Of a stretch of DNA of 8,748 nt, positions 1 to 7,293 are shown one piece after another. The DNA comes from an uncultured Bacteroidia bacterium (GTDB lineage Bacteria > Bacteroidota > Bacteroidia > SpSt-205), in assembly GCA_937995505.1 (NCBI GenBank), contig CALKJV010000019.1, positions 1-8,748 of the forward strand. The letters are read 5' to 3'. Each line of letters begins with the position of its first letter. Positions within the stretch are counted from its first letter, which is position 1. Position numbers and translations under genes: made by a program. Below the pieces are notes generated by a model that was not told the origin of the DNA, ran no database searches, and was given only the letters and a program-made list of their open reading frames with translations.

Positions 1-230
1 GGCTCTGCGCTCGTAAAGCGCCGCTGGACCCAGTGGGCTACGGATACTTCGGCCTCAGTGGCCCAGATGCACAACCGAGCAGTATTTTCAGTTACTCCAC
101 CTACTAGCACCTGGGCTGTGAGGGTCCCCCCGAGCCCGAAAAACAAACCTAGCCAGCTCCTACTTCTGATTGGCCAGCTAAAGCTCGTACACCATCTAGC
201 GGTTCGGTTTATGGGTAGGAAGCCTATCAT
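1..230 (-). CDS. Partial secreted PhoD-like protein (5' end of gene)
   Basis: The minus strand is open from an ATG at 230 down to the window edge, about 76 codons, so only the N-terminus is visible. A hydrophobic stretch (WLGLFFGLGGTLTA, preceded by RSRS) looks like a Sec signal peptide with cleavage at LTA-Q, a common Bacteroidota pattern. The mature protein opens with VLVGGVTENTARLCIWATEA. This resembles the N-terminal beta domain of PhoD-like metallophosphatases, where a 'G-x-V-T-x-N-S-A-x-x-W' type strand is usual. The start is uncertain: the ATG at 230 gives a long n-region of about 25 residues and lies almost at the predicted transcription start. The codon where a standard signal peptide would begin (170-168) is ATC, not ATG. 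The open frame and signal peptide are seen; the family is an inference from about 35 mature residues. It could be another secreted beta-sandwich protein. Confidence 0.5.
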   Translation of the reverse strand, partial: MIGFLPINRTARWCTSFSWPIRSRSWLGLFFGLGGTLTAQVLVGGVTENTARLCIWATEAEVSVAHWVQRRFTSAE

Positions 231-236
231 GCCCCA

Positions 237-266
237 CAAATATAGTCCGGCTGGATAACCCTCATA
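237..266 (-). promoter_or_regulatory. Bacteroidota-type promoter for the left-edge gene
   Basis: On the minus strand TATATTTG (244-237) matches the -7 consensus TAnnTTTG exactly. TATG (266-263) lies 18 bases upstream and matches three of four bases of the -33 consensus TTTG. The predicted RNA start is near 230, which is the first ATG of the leftward gene. The mRNA would therefore be leaderless, or the true start codon lies further in. Confidence 0.5.
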
Positions 267-270
267 GGGT
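258..270. promoter_or_regulatory. Small dyad between divergent promoters, possible operator
   Basis: ACCCT-CAT-AGGGT is a perfect 5-base inverted repeat with a 3-base centre. It overlaps the presumed -33 element of the leftward promoter and lies about 20 bases upstream of the rightward -7 element. That is where a shared repressor or activator could bind. Five-base arms are short enough to occur by chance, so this is only a candidate. Confidence 0.25.
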
Positions 271-291
271 CAGACGACGCCACAGTAGGAC

Positions 292-299
292 TACTTTTG
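292..299 (+). promoter_or_regulatory. -7 promoter element for the P-type ATPase gene
   Basis: TACTTTTG matches the Bacteroidota -7 consensus TAnnTTTG exactly. It would start transcription near 306, giving a leader of about 12 bases before the ATG at 318. No good -33 element is visible: the expected place (270-273) reads TCAG. The 5' leader has no purine-rich ribosome binding site, as is usual in Bacteroidota. Confidence 0.5.
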
Positions 300-638
300 T
301 GACAGTCCCTCACCAGTATGCTTTGGCACACAAAACCCGCACAAGTAGTCTTAGAGCACCTCCACACCTCCTTAGAGGGGCTGAGTACCCTAGAAGCTCA
401 GCGCCGCCTTCAGGCAGAAGGGCCTAACACACTACCCAAACCTAAGCGGGTTACACTCCTGCAAATCATCCTACACCAGTTCGTAAATCCCCTCATCTAT
501 ATCCTCCTGGCGGCAGGCGGGCTCTCGGTGGCTATCGGTGAGTATGAAGATGCTATATTCATCTTTGCGGTCATTCTCCTGAATGCGCTCATTGGCACTT
601 ACCAGGAAGCAAAGGCAGAAAGCCGGGTCTCTGCCCTG

Positions 639-641
639 TAA
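639..641 (+). other. In-frame premature TAA in the ATPase gene
   Basis: The codons before (AKAESRVSAL) and after (ELVKSEAVVLRD) the TAA lie in the same frame and match a continuous stretch of the family just after M2. The gene is therefore interrupted by a nonsense codon with no bases lost. CAA, AAA or GAA would each be one base away. Translation could restart only at the GTG at 666, which would produce a pump lacking M1 and M2. Confidence 0.85.
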
Positions 642-1460
642 GAGCTGGTCAAGTCCGAAGCAGTCGTGCTGCGTGACCGCAAAAAGCAGCTGATAAACGC
701 CGAAGAGCTAGTACGGGGAGATATAGTCTTTCTCGAGTCAGGCACCAAAGTACCCGCTGATTTGCGCCTCTTAGAAGCGCAAAACCTTAGTATAGAAGAA
801 TCGCTGCTTACCGGAGAGTCGCTGCCTGTACTCAAGAAGTCCGAACCGCTCTCGGAGGATTCGCTAAGTGTAGGTGACCGGGTGAACTTAGCCTATGCGG
901 CTACTCATGTCCTCTCGGGCCGGGGGATAGGTGTGGTAATAGCCACCGGGCTCGCCACAGAAATTGGCAAAATCGCAGAGTCGCTGCGGGAAGTAGGTCC
1001 GCAAAAAGTGCCCTTAGTAGAACGGATGGAGCGCTTCTCGCGCAAGGTGGGTATAGCGATTTTAGCCGCTTCTGGGGGGATAGCGTTTTTGGGCTGGTAC
1101 CAGGGCATGGCTGCGGCCGATGTGCTTTTCACCGCTATCGCTCTAGCAGTGTCAGCTATTCCCGAGGGCCTGCCGGTAGCCCTTACGGTCGCCCTCTCTA
1201 TCGCGACGGCCCGTATGGCCCGCCGCAATGTCATCGTACGGCAGTTAGCCACAGTAGAAGGGCTAGGAAGCTGCACCTATATCGCCTCTGACAAAACCGG
1301 CACCCTTACGGTAGACCAACAAACCGCCAAAACAATCGTCCTCCCCTCGGGAGAAGAGCTAGACATCACCGGCCAAGGTTACAATGGCGAAGGCGAAATC
1401 CTCGCTCCCCCCGAGTTACGCTCAGCTATACAAGCCCTAGTAGAAGCTGTAACCCTGTGC

Positions 1461-1500
1461 AACGAGGGCGTTTTACGCCGCACGGCTACGGCTGGCAGCA
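1461..1500 (+). other. Frameshift in the ATPase gene (one base missing)
   Basis: The frame giving VEAVTLCNEG, the usual end of a helix in the nucleotide-binding domain, stops at 1521-1523. The match to the family continues in the -1 frame as GWQHQGDAVDVALLALSYK. The change of frame lies between about 1461 and 1500, and one lost base would explain it. A run of four T at 1471-1474 is the only homopolymer there. It does not form a classical X-XXY-YYZ slip site, because the P-site codon would not re-pair. Confidence 0.8.
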
Positions 1501-2963
1501 TCAAGGCGATGCCGTTGATGTAGCGCTTTTAGCCCTAAGCTATAAAGCCGAACAGAGCCCAGAGGAAATCCGCCAAGCTGTGCGAATCGTAGGCGAAATC
1601 CCTTTTGAGTCGGCCAATAAATACGCGGCTACCTACTACGAGAAAGAAGGTACCCTGTATATCGCTGCCAAAGGCGCTATTGAGGTCATAGCAGAACACA
1701 GCGACTCGCCCGAAAAAACTTCCCTCCTGGAGGCAGCAGAACGGTTAGCGGAGGGAGGCTATAGAGTAATAGCGGTAGCGGCTGGCCCTGTAGAGAGAGT
1801 GGATAAAGAACAACTTCCCCGTGGCCTTAAGCTCCTGGGCCTCGTAGGCATGATAGACCCGCTCAAACCTGAAGCCAAAGACGCAGTAGACACCTGCCAT
1901 CGAGCGGGCATTCAGGTGGGGATGATTACAGGAGACCACCCCACCACAGCCTTGGCGATCGCTCGCGAGCTGCATATCGCTACCGACCGCTCACAGGTCA
2001 TCACAGGCGCAGAGTTAGAAAAAATCCCAGAAAAAGACTGGGGGCCCCTCCCGGCGCAAAAGACCGTCTTCGCCAGGGTAACCCCCCAGCAGAAGATGCA
2101 CCTTGTGAAAGCCTTTCAATCTCAGGGCCATTTCGTTGCTGTAACTGGAGATGGCGTTAACGATGCCCCCGCTCTAAAGCTGGCTCACATTGGCGTAGCC
2201 ATGGGCTCTGGGACCGACGTAGCCAAAGAAGCCGCCGACCTTATCGTTACCGACAATAACTTCTCCTCTATCGCCGCCGGCGTAGAAGAAGGCCGCTATG
2301 CCTACGACAATATCCGTAAAATCACGCTCCTCCTTATCTCCACGGGCTTAGCGGAAATCCTTATGCTGAGGATAGCGGTAGCTTTGGGGCTTCCCATCCC
2401 CCTCTTACCCGCTCAATTGCTCTGGCTAAACCTGGTAACGAATGGCATCCAAGATGTGGCCTTAGCATTTGAGAAGGGCGAGAAAGAAGTCATGCAAGCT
2501 CCACCCCGTAATCCCCGAGAAAGCCTCCTCAACCGAAAAATGCTTGAACAGGTGGCTACGTCCGGCCTCATCATGGGTATCTTAGGGGTAGGGGCTTGGA
2601 TAGTATTCTTGAAATCTTGGGGGTTAGAGGAGTTTTATGCCCGCAACCTCGTAATGCTACTCATGGTCCTCTTAGAAAACTTCCATGCCTTAAACTGCCG
2701 TTCGGAGCGTAAGTCCGTCTTCCGAATTCCCCTTAGCCATAACTGGCCGCTGGTAATCGGCATCTTAGCTGCCCAAAGCCTACATATAGCCGCCATGTAT
2801 ATACCCTTCTTAGCGAAGTTGCTCCAGATCCAGCCCGTAACGCTCCAAGAGTGGGGCTATACGCTAGTAAGTGCAGCTTCCATCTTACTGGTTATGGAGG
2901 TGTATAAGCAGCTGAGAGGACGAAAATATGCGTAGCCTTGCTACACGAAGGGGTCTTGCACTG

Positions 2964-2984
2964 CCTTTCTGAGGCTTAGGAAGG
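2964..2984 (+). terminator. Weak hairpin after the ATPase gene
   Basis: CCTTTCT and AGGAAGG can pair into a 7-base stem (one G-T pair) with a 7-base loop, 28 bases past the ATPase stop codon. No T-run follows on either strand, so it is at best a weak or factor-assisted terminator. The rest of 2936-3076 shows no gene, repeat or other signal that I can support. Confidence 0.25.
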
Positions 2985-3076
2985 GTAGAAACCGGAAGCC
3001 GTACAAGTGCATGGAGACTTCCCTTCTGCGGCCAAACCTGTTCAGGGGAAAGTAGAGGTGAGGTGAAAGGGTTTAG

Positions 3077-3149
3077 TGGTGACGGGCGGACTTGAACCGC
3101 CGACCCCCAGATTTTCAGTCTGGTGCTCTACCGACTGAGCTACATCACC
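3077..3149 (-). tRNA. tRNA-Phe (anticodon GAA)
   Basis: The minus strand folds into a complete 73-base cloverleaf. The acceptor stem is GGTGATG/CGTCACC with one T-G pair. The D arm is GCTC/GAGC with an 8-base loop. The anticodon stem is CCAGA/TCTGG around loop CTGAAAA, giving anticodon GAA. The variable loop has 5 bases, and the T arm is GGCGG/CCGCC with loop TTCAAGT. The discriminator is A. The 3' CCA is not encoded (the DNA continues CTA), so a CCA-adding enzyme must complete it. The gene lies 64 bases downstream of ftsK on the same strand, with its own promoter. Confidence 0.97.
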
Positions 3150-3156
3150 AAAGATA

Positions 3157-3185
3157 CTTCGGGCGGAAAGGCACTTCAGCCGAAG
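3157..3185 (-). repeat. Inverted repeat in the tRNA-Phe leader
   Basis: CTTCGG (3157-3162) and CCGAAG (3180-3185) form a perfect 6-base inverted repeat with a 17-base loop, almost filling the predicted pre-tRNA leader. It could fold the leader into a hairpin or end ftsK transcription, but no T-run follows it. Its function is unknown. Confidence 0.35.
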
Positions 3186-3190
3186 CAGCA

Positions 3191-3220
3191 CAAAGGTACG
3201 AAAATTGGGGGAATTACAAG
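3191..3220 (-). promoter_or_regulatory. Promoter of tRNA-Phe
   Basis: TACCTTTG (3198-3191, minus strand) matches the -7 consensus TAnnTTTG exactly. CTTG (3220-3217) lies 18 bases upstream and matches three of four bases of the -33 consensus. The predicted RNA start is near 3184, giving a 5' leader of about 35 bases for RNase P to remove. The -33 element lies inside the last codons of ftsK, whose stop codon is at 3216-3214. Confidence 0.65.
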
Positions 3221-5649
3221 AGGGCTTGAAGGGCAGACTCATCTTGCAGGAGGACTTCTCGGGGTTTGCTTCCACGAGCGGGCCCTACGACACCTGCTCG
3301 CTCCAGCTGGTCCATCAGGCGCCCCGCCCGATTGAAGCCAATCCCCAGCTTGCGCTGCAGCAGCGAAGTGGACCCTTGCTGACTGCGGATCACCAGTAGG
3401 GCTGCTTCGTAAAAAAGCGGGTCTCTCTCTAAGGGTGTCCCTTCGCTGTCGGAGTCTTCTGACTCACTGGCGGGCGGCTCAGGTAGCACATACGGCACGG
3501 CTGGCGGCTGCACCGCAATATGCCCTACCACGCGCGCAATCTCCGCCGTACTTACATACCCACTTTGAAGCCGATGCACTTCCGTCCCCATCACAAAAAG
3601 CATATCCCCTCGCCCGATAAGCCGCTCTGCCCCATCCATGTCTAAAATCACCCGAGAATCTACCCGAGACACTACCCGAAACGACAGGCGCACGGGAAAA
3701 TTCGCTTTAATAAGCCCTGTGATGACATTGACTGAGGGGCGCTGGGTCGCTACAATAAGATGGATCCCCACGGCTCGGGCCAGCTGCGCCAACCGACAGA
3801 TGGGGGTTTCTACCTCTTTGCCGGCCGTCATCATTAGGTCCGCCAGCTCATCAATAATTAGCACGAGGTAAGGCAAGGGCTTGTGGCCTTCGGGTGCTTT
3901 TCCGGCTGCGCAGCGGGCGTTGTACTCGGCAAGGCTACGCACTTGCAGCTCTTTCAGTAGCTCATACCGCAGCTCCATCTCCAAAACAAGGCTTTGAAGC
4001 GCAGGTAGAGCATGCCGCACATCCGTGATGATCCTTTCTGGAACTCCTGGAATCTCGGCTAAATACTGACTTTCTAAGCCCTGGTACAAGCTCATTTCTA
4101 CCTTTTTGGGGTCTATGAGCACAAAACGTACCTCCTGCGGTGAGAGCCGATACAAGAGCGAGAGAAGCATGCAATTTAGTGCGACGGATTTTCCTTGGCC
4201 TGTCGCTCCAGCTATAAGAAGGTGGGGCATCTGTGCTAAATCCCGTACAAACGCTTCATTCGTGATGGTTTTCCCTAAGGCCAAAGGCAAAATATACCGC
4301 TCATCTCGGTAAGCTGGAGCACTAAGAAGCTCCCGTAGAGGCACGATACGGGGGCTAGCATGGGGCACCTCAATCCCAATCGTACCCTTGCCCGGAATCG
4401 GCGCAATAATCCGAATCCCCAAGGCCGCCAAACTCAGCGCAATGTCGTCCTCTAAGCTTTTTATCTTGCTTATCCGAACCCCCGGAGCTGGTACCAGCTC
4501 AAAGAGAGTCACGGTAGGCCCCACTGTGGCAGTAATTCGGCTTACCTGGATACCGTACTGCTGGAGGGTACGCACGATTTGGTCTTTGTGGGCTTCTAAC
4601 TCGCTGGTAGAGAGCACAGACGTAGCAGCATGAGGACTTTCCTCCAGAAGCTCCACAGAAAGCAAAGGCGCCGTAGAGGTCCGAGGGGAGCCCGAAGGGG
4701 TAATAGGGGTAGGAGGCATAGGAGACTCTGCCGACACCACCGAGAAAGTACCTTCTGCCTCGGCCAGTTCAGTGGACGAGGCAGTTTTTTCGTTCAGGAA
4801 GCTATCGGAGGGAAGAAAAACCTCCATTGGAGAAGGCTCAGGGGTACGCTCTACTTCACTCTGGGGGAGGCCTTCGGGCTTAGGGGGCGCAGCGGGGTGA
4901 GAGCCCTCCGATAAAGACCGCTCTGCTGGCAAGGAAGTGACATGTGCCTCCGAAGGGAATTCCGCTGACGAGGCCTCCGCCTCCGCCGAAAGCGCCGCTG
5001 ATGAAGGAGGCACGGAAATAATTTGGTACCAGAAGTTCTCTGGCGGACGCTCCGAACTCTCAGAAGGGGAAATTGCTTCTGGCTCCAAGGTCAAAGCGGG
5101 CTCAGACTCAGGTGTATGAGTGGACGGGGCGGCTTCCCAGAGAGAGCGTAGCGCGCCCATCGCCCGAAAGACAGCCAAAGCCGCTAAGCTCATCCAGACC
5201 AGACCCAGCCCTACGGAACCCAGATATAAGCTCAGCCAGGCGGTAATACCGGCGCCTACGCTACCACACCAGAGAAGGTCTTCTACCCAACCCATCTGGA
5301 CAAGCCATCCCCCAAAAGTAGACGCTAAGTAAAGCACTACCAGCCCCCAGCCGATATAGCGCAAGCGAACCTTCTGACCGCGAGCCCATGTAAGACCCGC
5401 ATAAAGGAGCGCTATCGGAAAAAGCACCCCAGCCCACCCAAACCCCCGATACACCAGCAGATGCGCAATGCGCGCCCCGATCCAGCCGGTAGGATTATTG
5501 AGAAGGACAGGGCCTGGCGCCCCTTCCAGCGCCGGCAAGTCTTCTGCGTAGCTGACGAAATACGCCAGCACCGCAATAAAAAAATACAGACCCACGAGGC
5601 CTACCCCCAAACTCAGTATCAGACGGCCACGAGAAACCTCTGGGCCCAT
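3214..5649 (-). CDS. ftsK: DNA translocase FtsK
   Basis: FtsK is an ATP-driven DNA pump anchored at the division septum. It moves the chromosome terminus region towards its resolution site before the cell closes. This protein has 811 residues. About four membrane segments lie within residues 10-165, followed by a Pro/Ser/Glu/Ala-rich linker (about 175-345), the alpha domain (about 350-430) and the RecA-like motor. The motor shows Walker A GATGQGKS at 481-488 and Walker B LVLIIDE at 595-601, followed by the ATQRPSV loop. The gamma winged helix (about 745-805) carries QQGSTSLLQRK and NRAGRLMDQLE, which reads the orienting DNA motif. The Walker A spelling and the gamma domain are typical of Bacteroidota. 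The ATG at 5649 is 9 bases after the stop of the polX-like gene, which suggests co-transcription. No Shine-Dalgarno sequence is visible. The gene looks intact. Confidence 0.96.
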   Translation of the reverse strand: MGPEVSRGRLILSLGVGLVGLYFFIAVLAYFVSYAEDLPALEGAPGPVLLNNPTGWIGARIAHLLVYRGFGWAGVLFPIALLYAGLTWARGQKVRLRYIGWGLVVLYLASTFGGWLVQMGWVEDLLWCGSVGAGITAWLSLYLGSVGLGLVWMSLAALAVFRAMGALRSLWEAAPSTHTPESEPALTLEPEAISPSESSERPPENFWYQIISVPPSSAALSAEAEASSAEFPSEAHVTSLPAERSLSEGSHPAAPPKPEGLPQSEVERTPEPSPMEVFLPSDSFLNEKTASSTELAEAEGTFSVVSAESPMPPTPITPSGSPRTSTAPLLSVELLEESPHAATSVLSTSELEAHKDQIVRTLQQYGIQVSRITATVGPTVTLFELVPAPGVRISKIKSLEDDIALSLAALGIRIIAPIPGKGTIGIEVPHASPRIVPLRELLSAPAYRDERYILPLALGKTITNEAFVRDLAQMPHLLIAGATGQGKSVALNCMLLSLLYRLSPQEVRFVLIDPKKVEMSLYQGLESQYLAEIPGVPERIITDVRHALPALQSLVLEMELRYELLKELQVRSLAEYNARCAAGKAPEGHKPLPYLVLIIDELADLMMTAGKEVETPICRLAQLARAVGIHLIVATQRPSVNVITGLIKANFPVRLSFRVVSRVDSRVILDMDGAERLIGRGDMLFVMGTEVHRLQSGYVSTAEIARVVGHIAVQPPAVPYVLPEPPASESEDSDSEGTPLERDPLFYEAALLVIRSQQGSTSLLQRKLGIGFNRAGRLMDQLERAGVVGPARGSKPREVLLQDESALQALL

Positions 5650-5658
5650 GTAGCGAAG

Positions 5659-7293
5659 TTAGCGCTTTAGGGGGAAAGGGGGCAACTCCGAACTATTCAG
5701 CAAAAGTGCAGGGGGCAAAAGCCCCTTCTGCAAGACCTGCAGGCCCTGCTCCCAGTAACTCAGCTCTTGTACCGAGTGCGCATCGGTGGTCAGGATGATG
5801 CGCACGCCTTTCTCGGCAGCTCGGCGGACCCACCGCCAGTCTATTTCCATGCGATAGGGATTAGCATTGAACTCAATAGCGATACCCCGCTCTGCACAAA
5901 AATCCAGTATCTTCTCCTCGTCAATCGGATAGCCTGGGCGATTCCGCAAGAGCCGCCCCGTCCAATGCCCCAGCACAGATACATGCGGATTAGATAAGGC
6001 TTTGAGGAGGCGATGGGTAGCTTCGGTGCGGCTCATGGCGAGCTTCTCATGTACCGAAGCCACGATAAAGTCCAGATCTGGCCACACGGTTTCATCGTAG
6101 TCTAAGCTACCGTCAGGGAGGATGTCTGCCTCTACGCCTTTGAGCAGATAAAATTCTCCTGCGTAGTGGGCGTTGAGGTGGTCAATTTCGGCCCACTGCT
6201 CTCGTAGGCGTTCGGGGGAAAGGCCCTTTGCATAGGCTGCGCGCTGGCTATGGTCGGCAATACCCAGCCACTTCCAGCCTCGGGCGCGGGCCGCTTCTGC
6301 CATAGCTGCTAGGTCATGCACTCCATCCGAGTAGGTCGTATGCACATGCACGGTGCCTCGGATATGCGCAGCGGTAAGCGGTTCGGGCAGCTTAGCGTGT
6401 CGGGCTAACTCCACAATATCCGGCCAGTCTCGCCAAGCGGGCAAAATGTAGGGCAGGCCCAGCCGCGTAAATACCTCAGCCTCAGTACGGACAGCTCCTA
6501 CCTCAGCCCCTACGAGAGGGAGGGTCTCCGTGAACCCTTCCGCCGCCAACCGATAAGGAATCTCGGAGTCAGGCCAGAGGTAGAGCTTGATGCCCGAAAA
6601 GTCGGGATGGATCAGCGTCTTTTCCTCAGTAACCTGCCAGCCGAGGGCTTGCGCGTGGGAGAGCTTCTCGGCAGATAAGGCCCCCTCTATCGGCAAACTC
6701 AGCTCAGGCCATGCTCGTCGCAGAGCGCCCAAAGGCATCGGATGAAGGCCAGCCTGGACCAGAGCGGCCGTAGCTTCCCGCCAGAGGGCCAGAGCCTCAG
6801 CGTATAAAAGTTTATTGCGATTCTGGCGGTAGAAAGTAATCTGTTCTGAAAGGCGACCTATAAGGGCCTCTCCCCAGCCTGGAAGCGTAGCGAGCTTGCC
6901 GCGCAGGAGAGCTTGTTCTAATGCATCTACCGAAGTAATGTGGAGCTTCGTCCATAGCTCGTGGATGCGTTTTGGGCCCAGGCCCCGCAAGCGCCGCAGC
7001 TCCAAGAGGCCATTCGGAACCTCCTGGCGCAACTGCTGGAGTACAGAGGCGTCTCCCTTTTCGGCTAACTCTCCTACAAGGCTAAGCAGCCCCTCCCCAA
7101 TCCCTTTCTGGCCATGAAGGGCTTGCTGCAGGGCCTCAGGGGAGGTGAAAGCGGTTTCGGGTAAACCTTCTAAAACCTCAGCAAGGCGCTGATACGCTCG
7201 TATCCGAAAGGAGCCCGGCTCTTTGAGTTCTGTGCGCGCAGCAATCTCCCCTACTAAGGCTAGCAGCTGCTCTCGCAAAACCATCGCTCCCAT
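5659..7293 (-). CDS. polX: PolX-family protein with PHP domain, palm apparently inactive
   Basis: Bacterial PolX proteins are repair polymerases joined to a PHP metal-dependent 3'-5' nuclease. This one has 544 residues, slightly shorter than the usual 570 or so. Helix-hairpin-helix motifs appear around 61-76 (GIGEGLLSLVGEL), 101-117 (RLRGLGPKRIHEL) and 137-152. In the palm, GALRR (189-193) stands where GSxRRGKETVGDID is expected. The Asp-x-Asp is missing (ELSLPIEG follows), and the later catalytic Asp strand reads GIKLYLW, so I infer no polymerase activity. The PHP domain (about 311-520) keeps all its metal ligands: H316, H318, D323, H348, E388, H415, H443, D504 and H506. It is therefore probably an active nuclease or phosphatase. 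LGHWTGRLL has Trp where Pro is usual. The ATG directly follows the stop of the upstream reductase gene (TGAATG); a second ATG lies three codons in. Confidence 0.9.
   Translation of the reverse strand: MGAMVLREQLLALVGEIAARTELKEPGSFRIRAYQRLAEVLEGLPETAFTSPEALQQALHGQKGIGEGLLSLVGELAEKGDASVLQQLRQEVPNGLLELRRLRGLGPKRIHELWTKLHITSVDALEQALLRGKLATLPGWGEALIGRLSEQITFYRQNRNKLLYAEALALWREATAALVQAGLHPMPLGALRRAWPELSLPIEGALSAEKLSHAQALGWQVTEEKTLIHPDFSGIKLYLWPDSEIPYRLAAEGFTETLPLVGAEVGAVRTEAEVFTRLGLPYILPAWRDWPDIVELARHAKLPEPLTAAHIRGTVHVHTTYSDGVHDLAAMAEAARARGWKWLGIADHSQRAAYAKGLSPERLREQWAEIDHLNAHYAGEFYLLKGVEADILPDGSLDYDETVWPDLDFIVASVHEKLAMSRTEATHRLLKALSNPHVSVLGHWTGRLLRNRPGYPIDEEKILDFCAERGIAIEFNANPYRMEIDWRWVRRAAEKGVRIILTTDAHSVQELSYWEQGLQVLQKGLLPPALLLNSSELPPFPLKR

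Larger units (their letters stand above)
318..2935 (+). pseudogene. P-type cation-transporting ATPase, broken by a stop and a frameshift
   Basis: This encodes a P2-type (SERCA/PMA-like) membrane pump that would move cations using ATP through a phospho-aspartate. It reads in three pieces: 318-641, then the same frame after an in-frame TAA (about 642-1523), then the -1 frame from about 1461 to 2935. Joined, they give about 870 residues, the usual family length. Visible parts in order are the N-terminal cation-ATPase domain with M1/M2, TGES (810-821) in the actuator domain, PEGLP in M4 (1161-1175), DKTGTLT with the phosphorylated Asp at 1290-1292, GDAVDVALL of the nucleotide domain, TGDGVNDAP (2144-2170), and M5/M6 with LLWLNLVTNGIQD around 2420-2455. 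The C-terminal helices run on to the TAG at 2933. The M4 Glu is kept, but the SERCA M6 Asp is Asn, so the transported ion is uncertain. All catalytic motifs are intact, so the damage is recent, a sequencing or assembly error, or bypassed by recoding. As written, no single reading frame makes the whole pump. Confidence 0.85.

Noticed and set aside
58..258. Plus-strand open frame of 66 codons
   Set aside because: It lies opposite the signal-peptide frame of the minus-strand gene, has no recognisable protein features, and covers the promoter region.
599..1276. Minus-strand open frames opposite the ATPase
   Set aside because: They are low-complexity, Ser/Arg/Thr-rich shadows of a gene whose plus-strand protein is clearly recognisable.
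2379..2386. TAGCTTTG, an exact -7 match on the plus strand
   Set aside because: It lies within the M5 coding region with no -33 partner noticed and no gene start after it. About four chance matches are expected in the window.
3077..3149. tRNA-Phe as the attachment site of an integrated element
   Set aside because: I found no second copy of the tRNA 3' end in the window and no integrase or phage gene beside it.
3149..3156. TATCTTTG as the tRNA-Phe promoter
   Set aside because: Its last base is the first base of the mature tRNA, so transcription would start inside the tRNA. The element at 3191-3198 is correctly placed.
3042..3275. Minus-strand open frame of 77 codons across tRNA-Phe
   Set aside because: It runs through the tRNA and the end of ftsK in another frame. 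The DVAQSVEHQTENLGVGGSSPP-like stretch is simply tRNA sequence translated.
4970..5060. Repeat-like GCC/TCC-rich stretch in ftsK
   Set aside because: It codes for the Ser/Ala/Glu-rich linker that all FtsK proteins carry in some form, and no regular repeat unit is visible.
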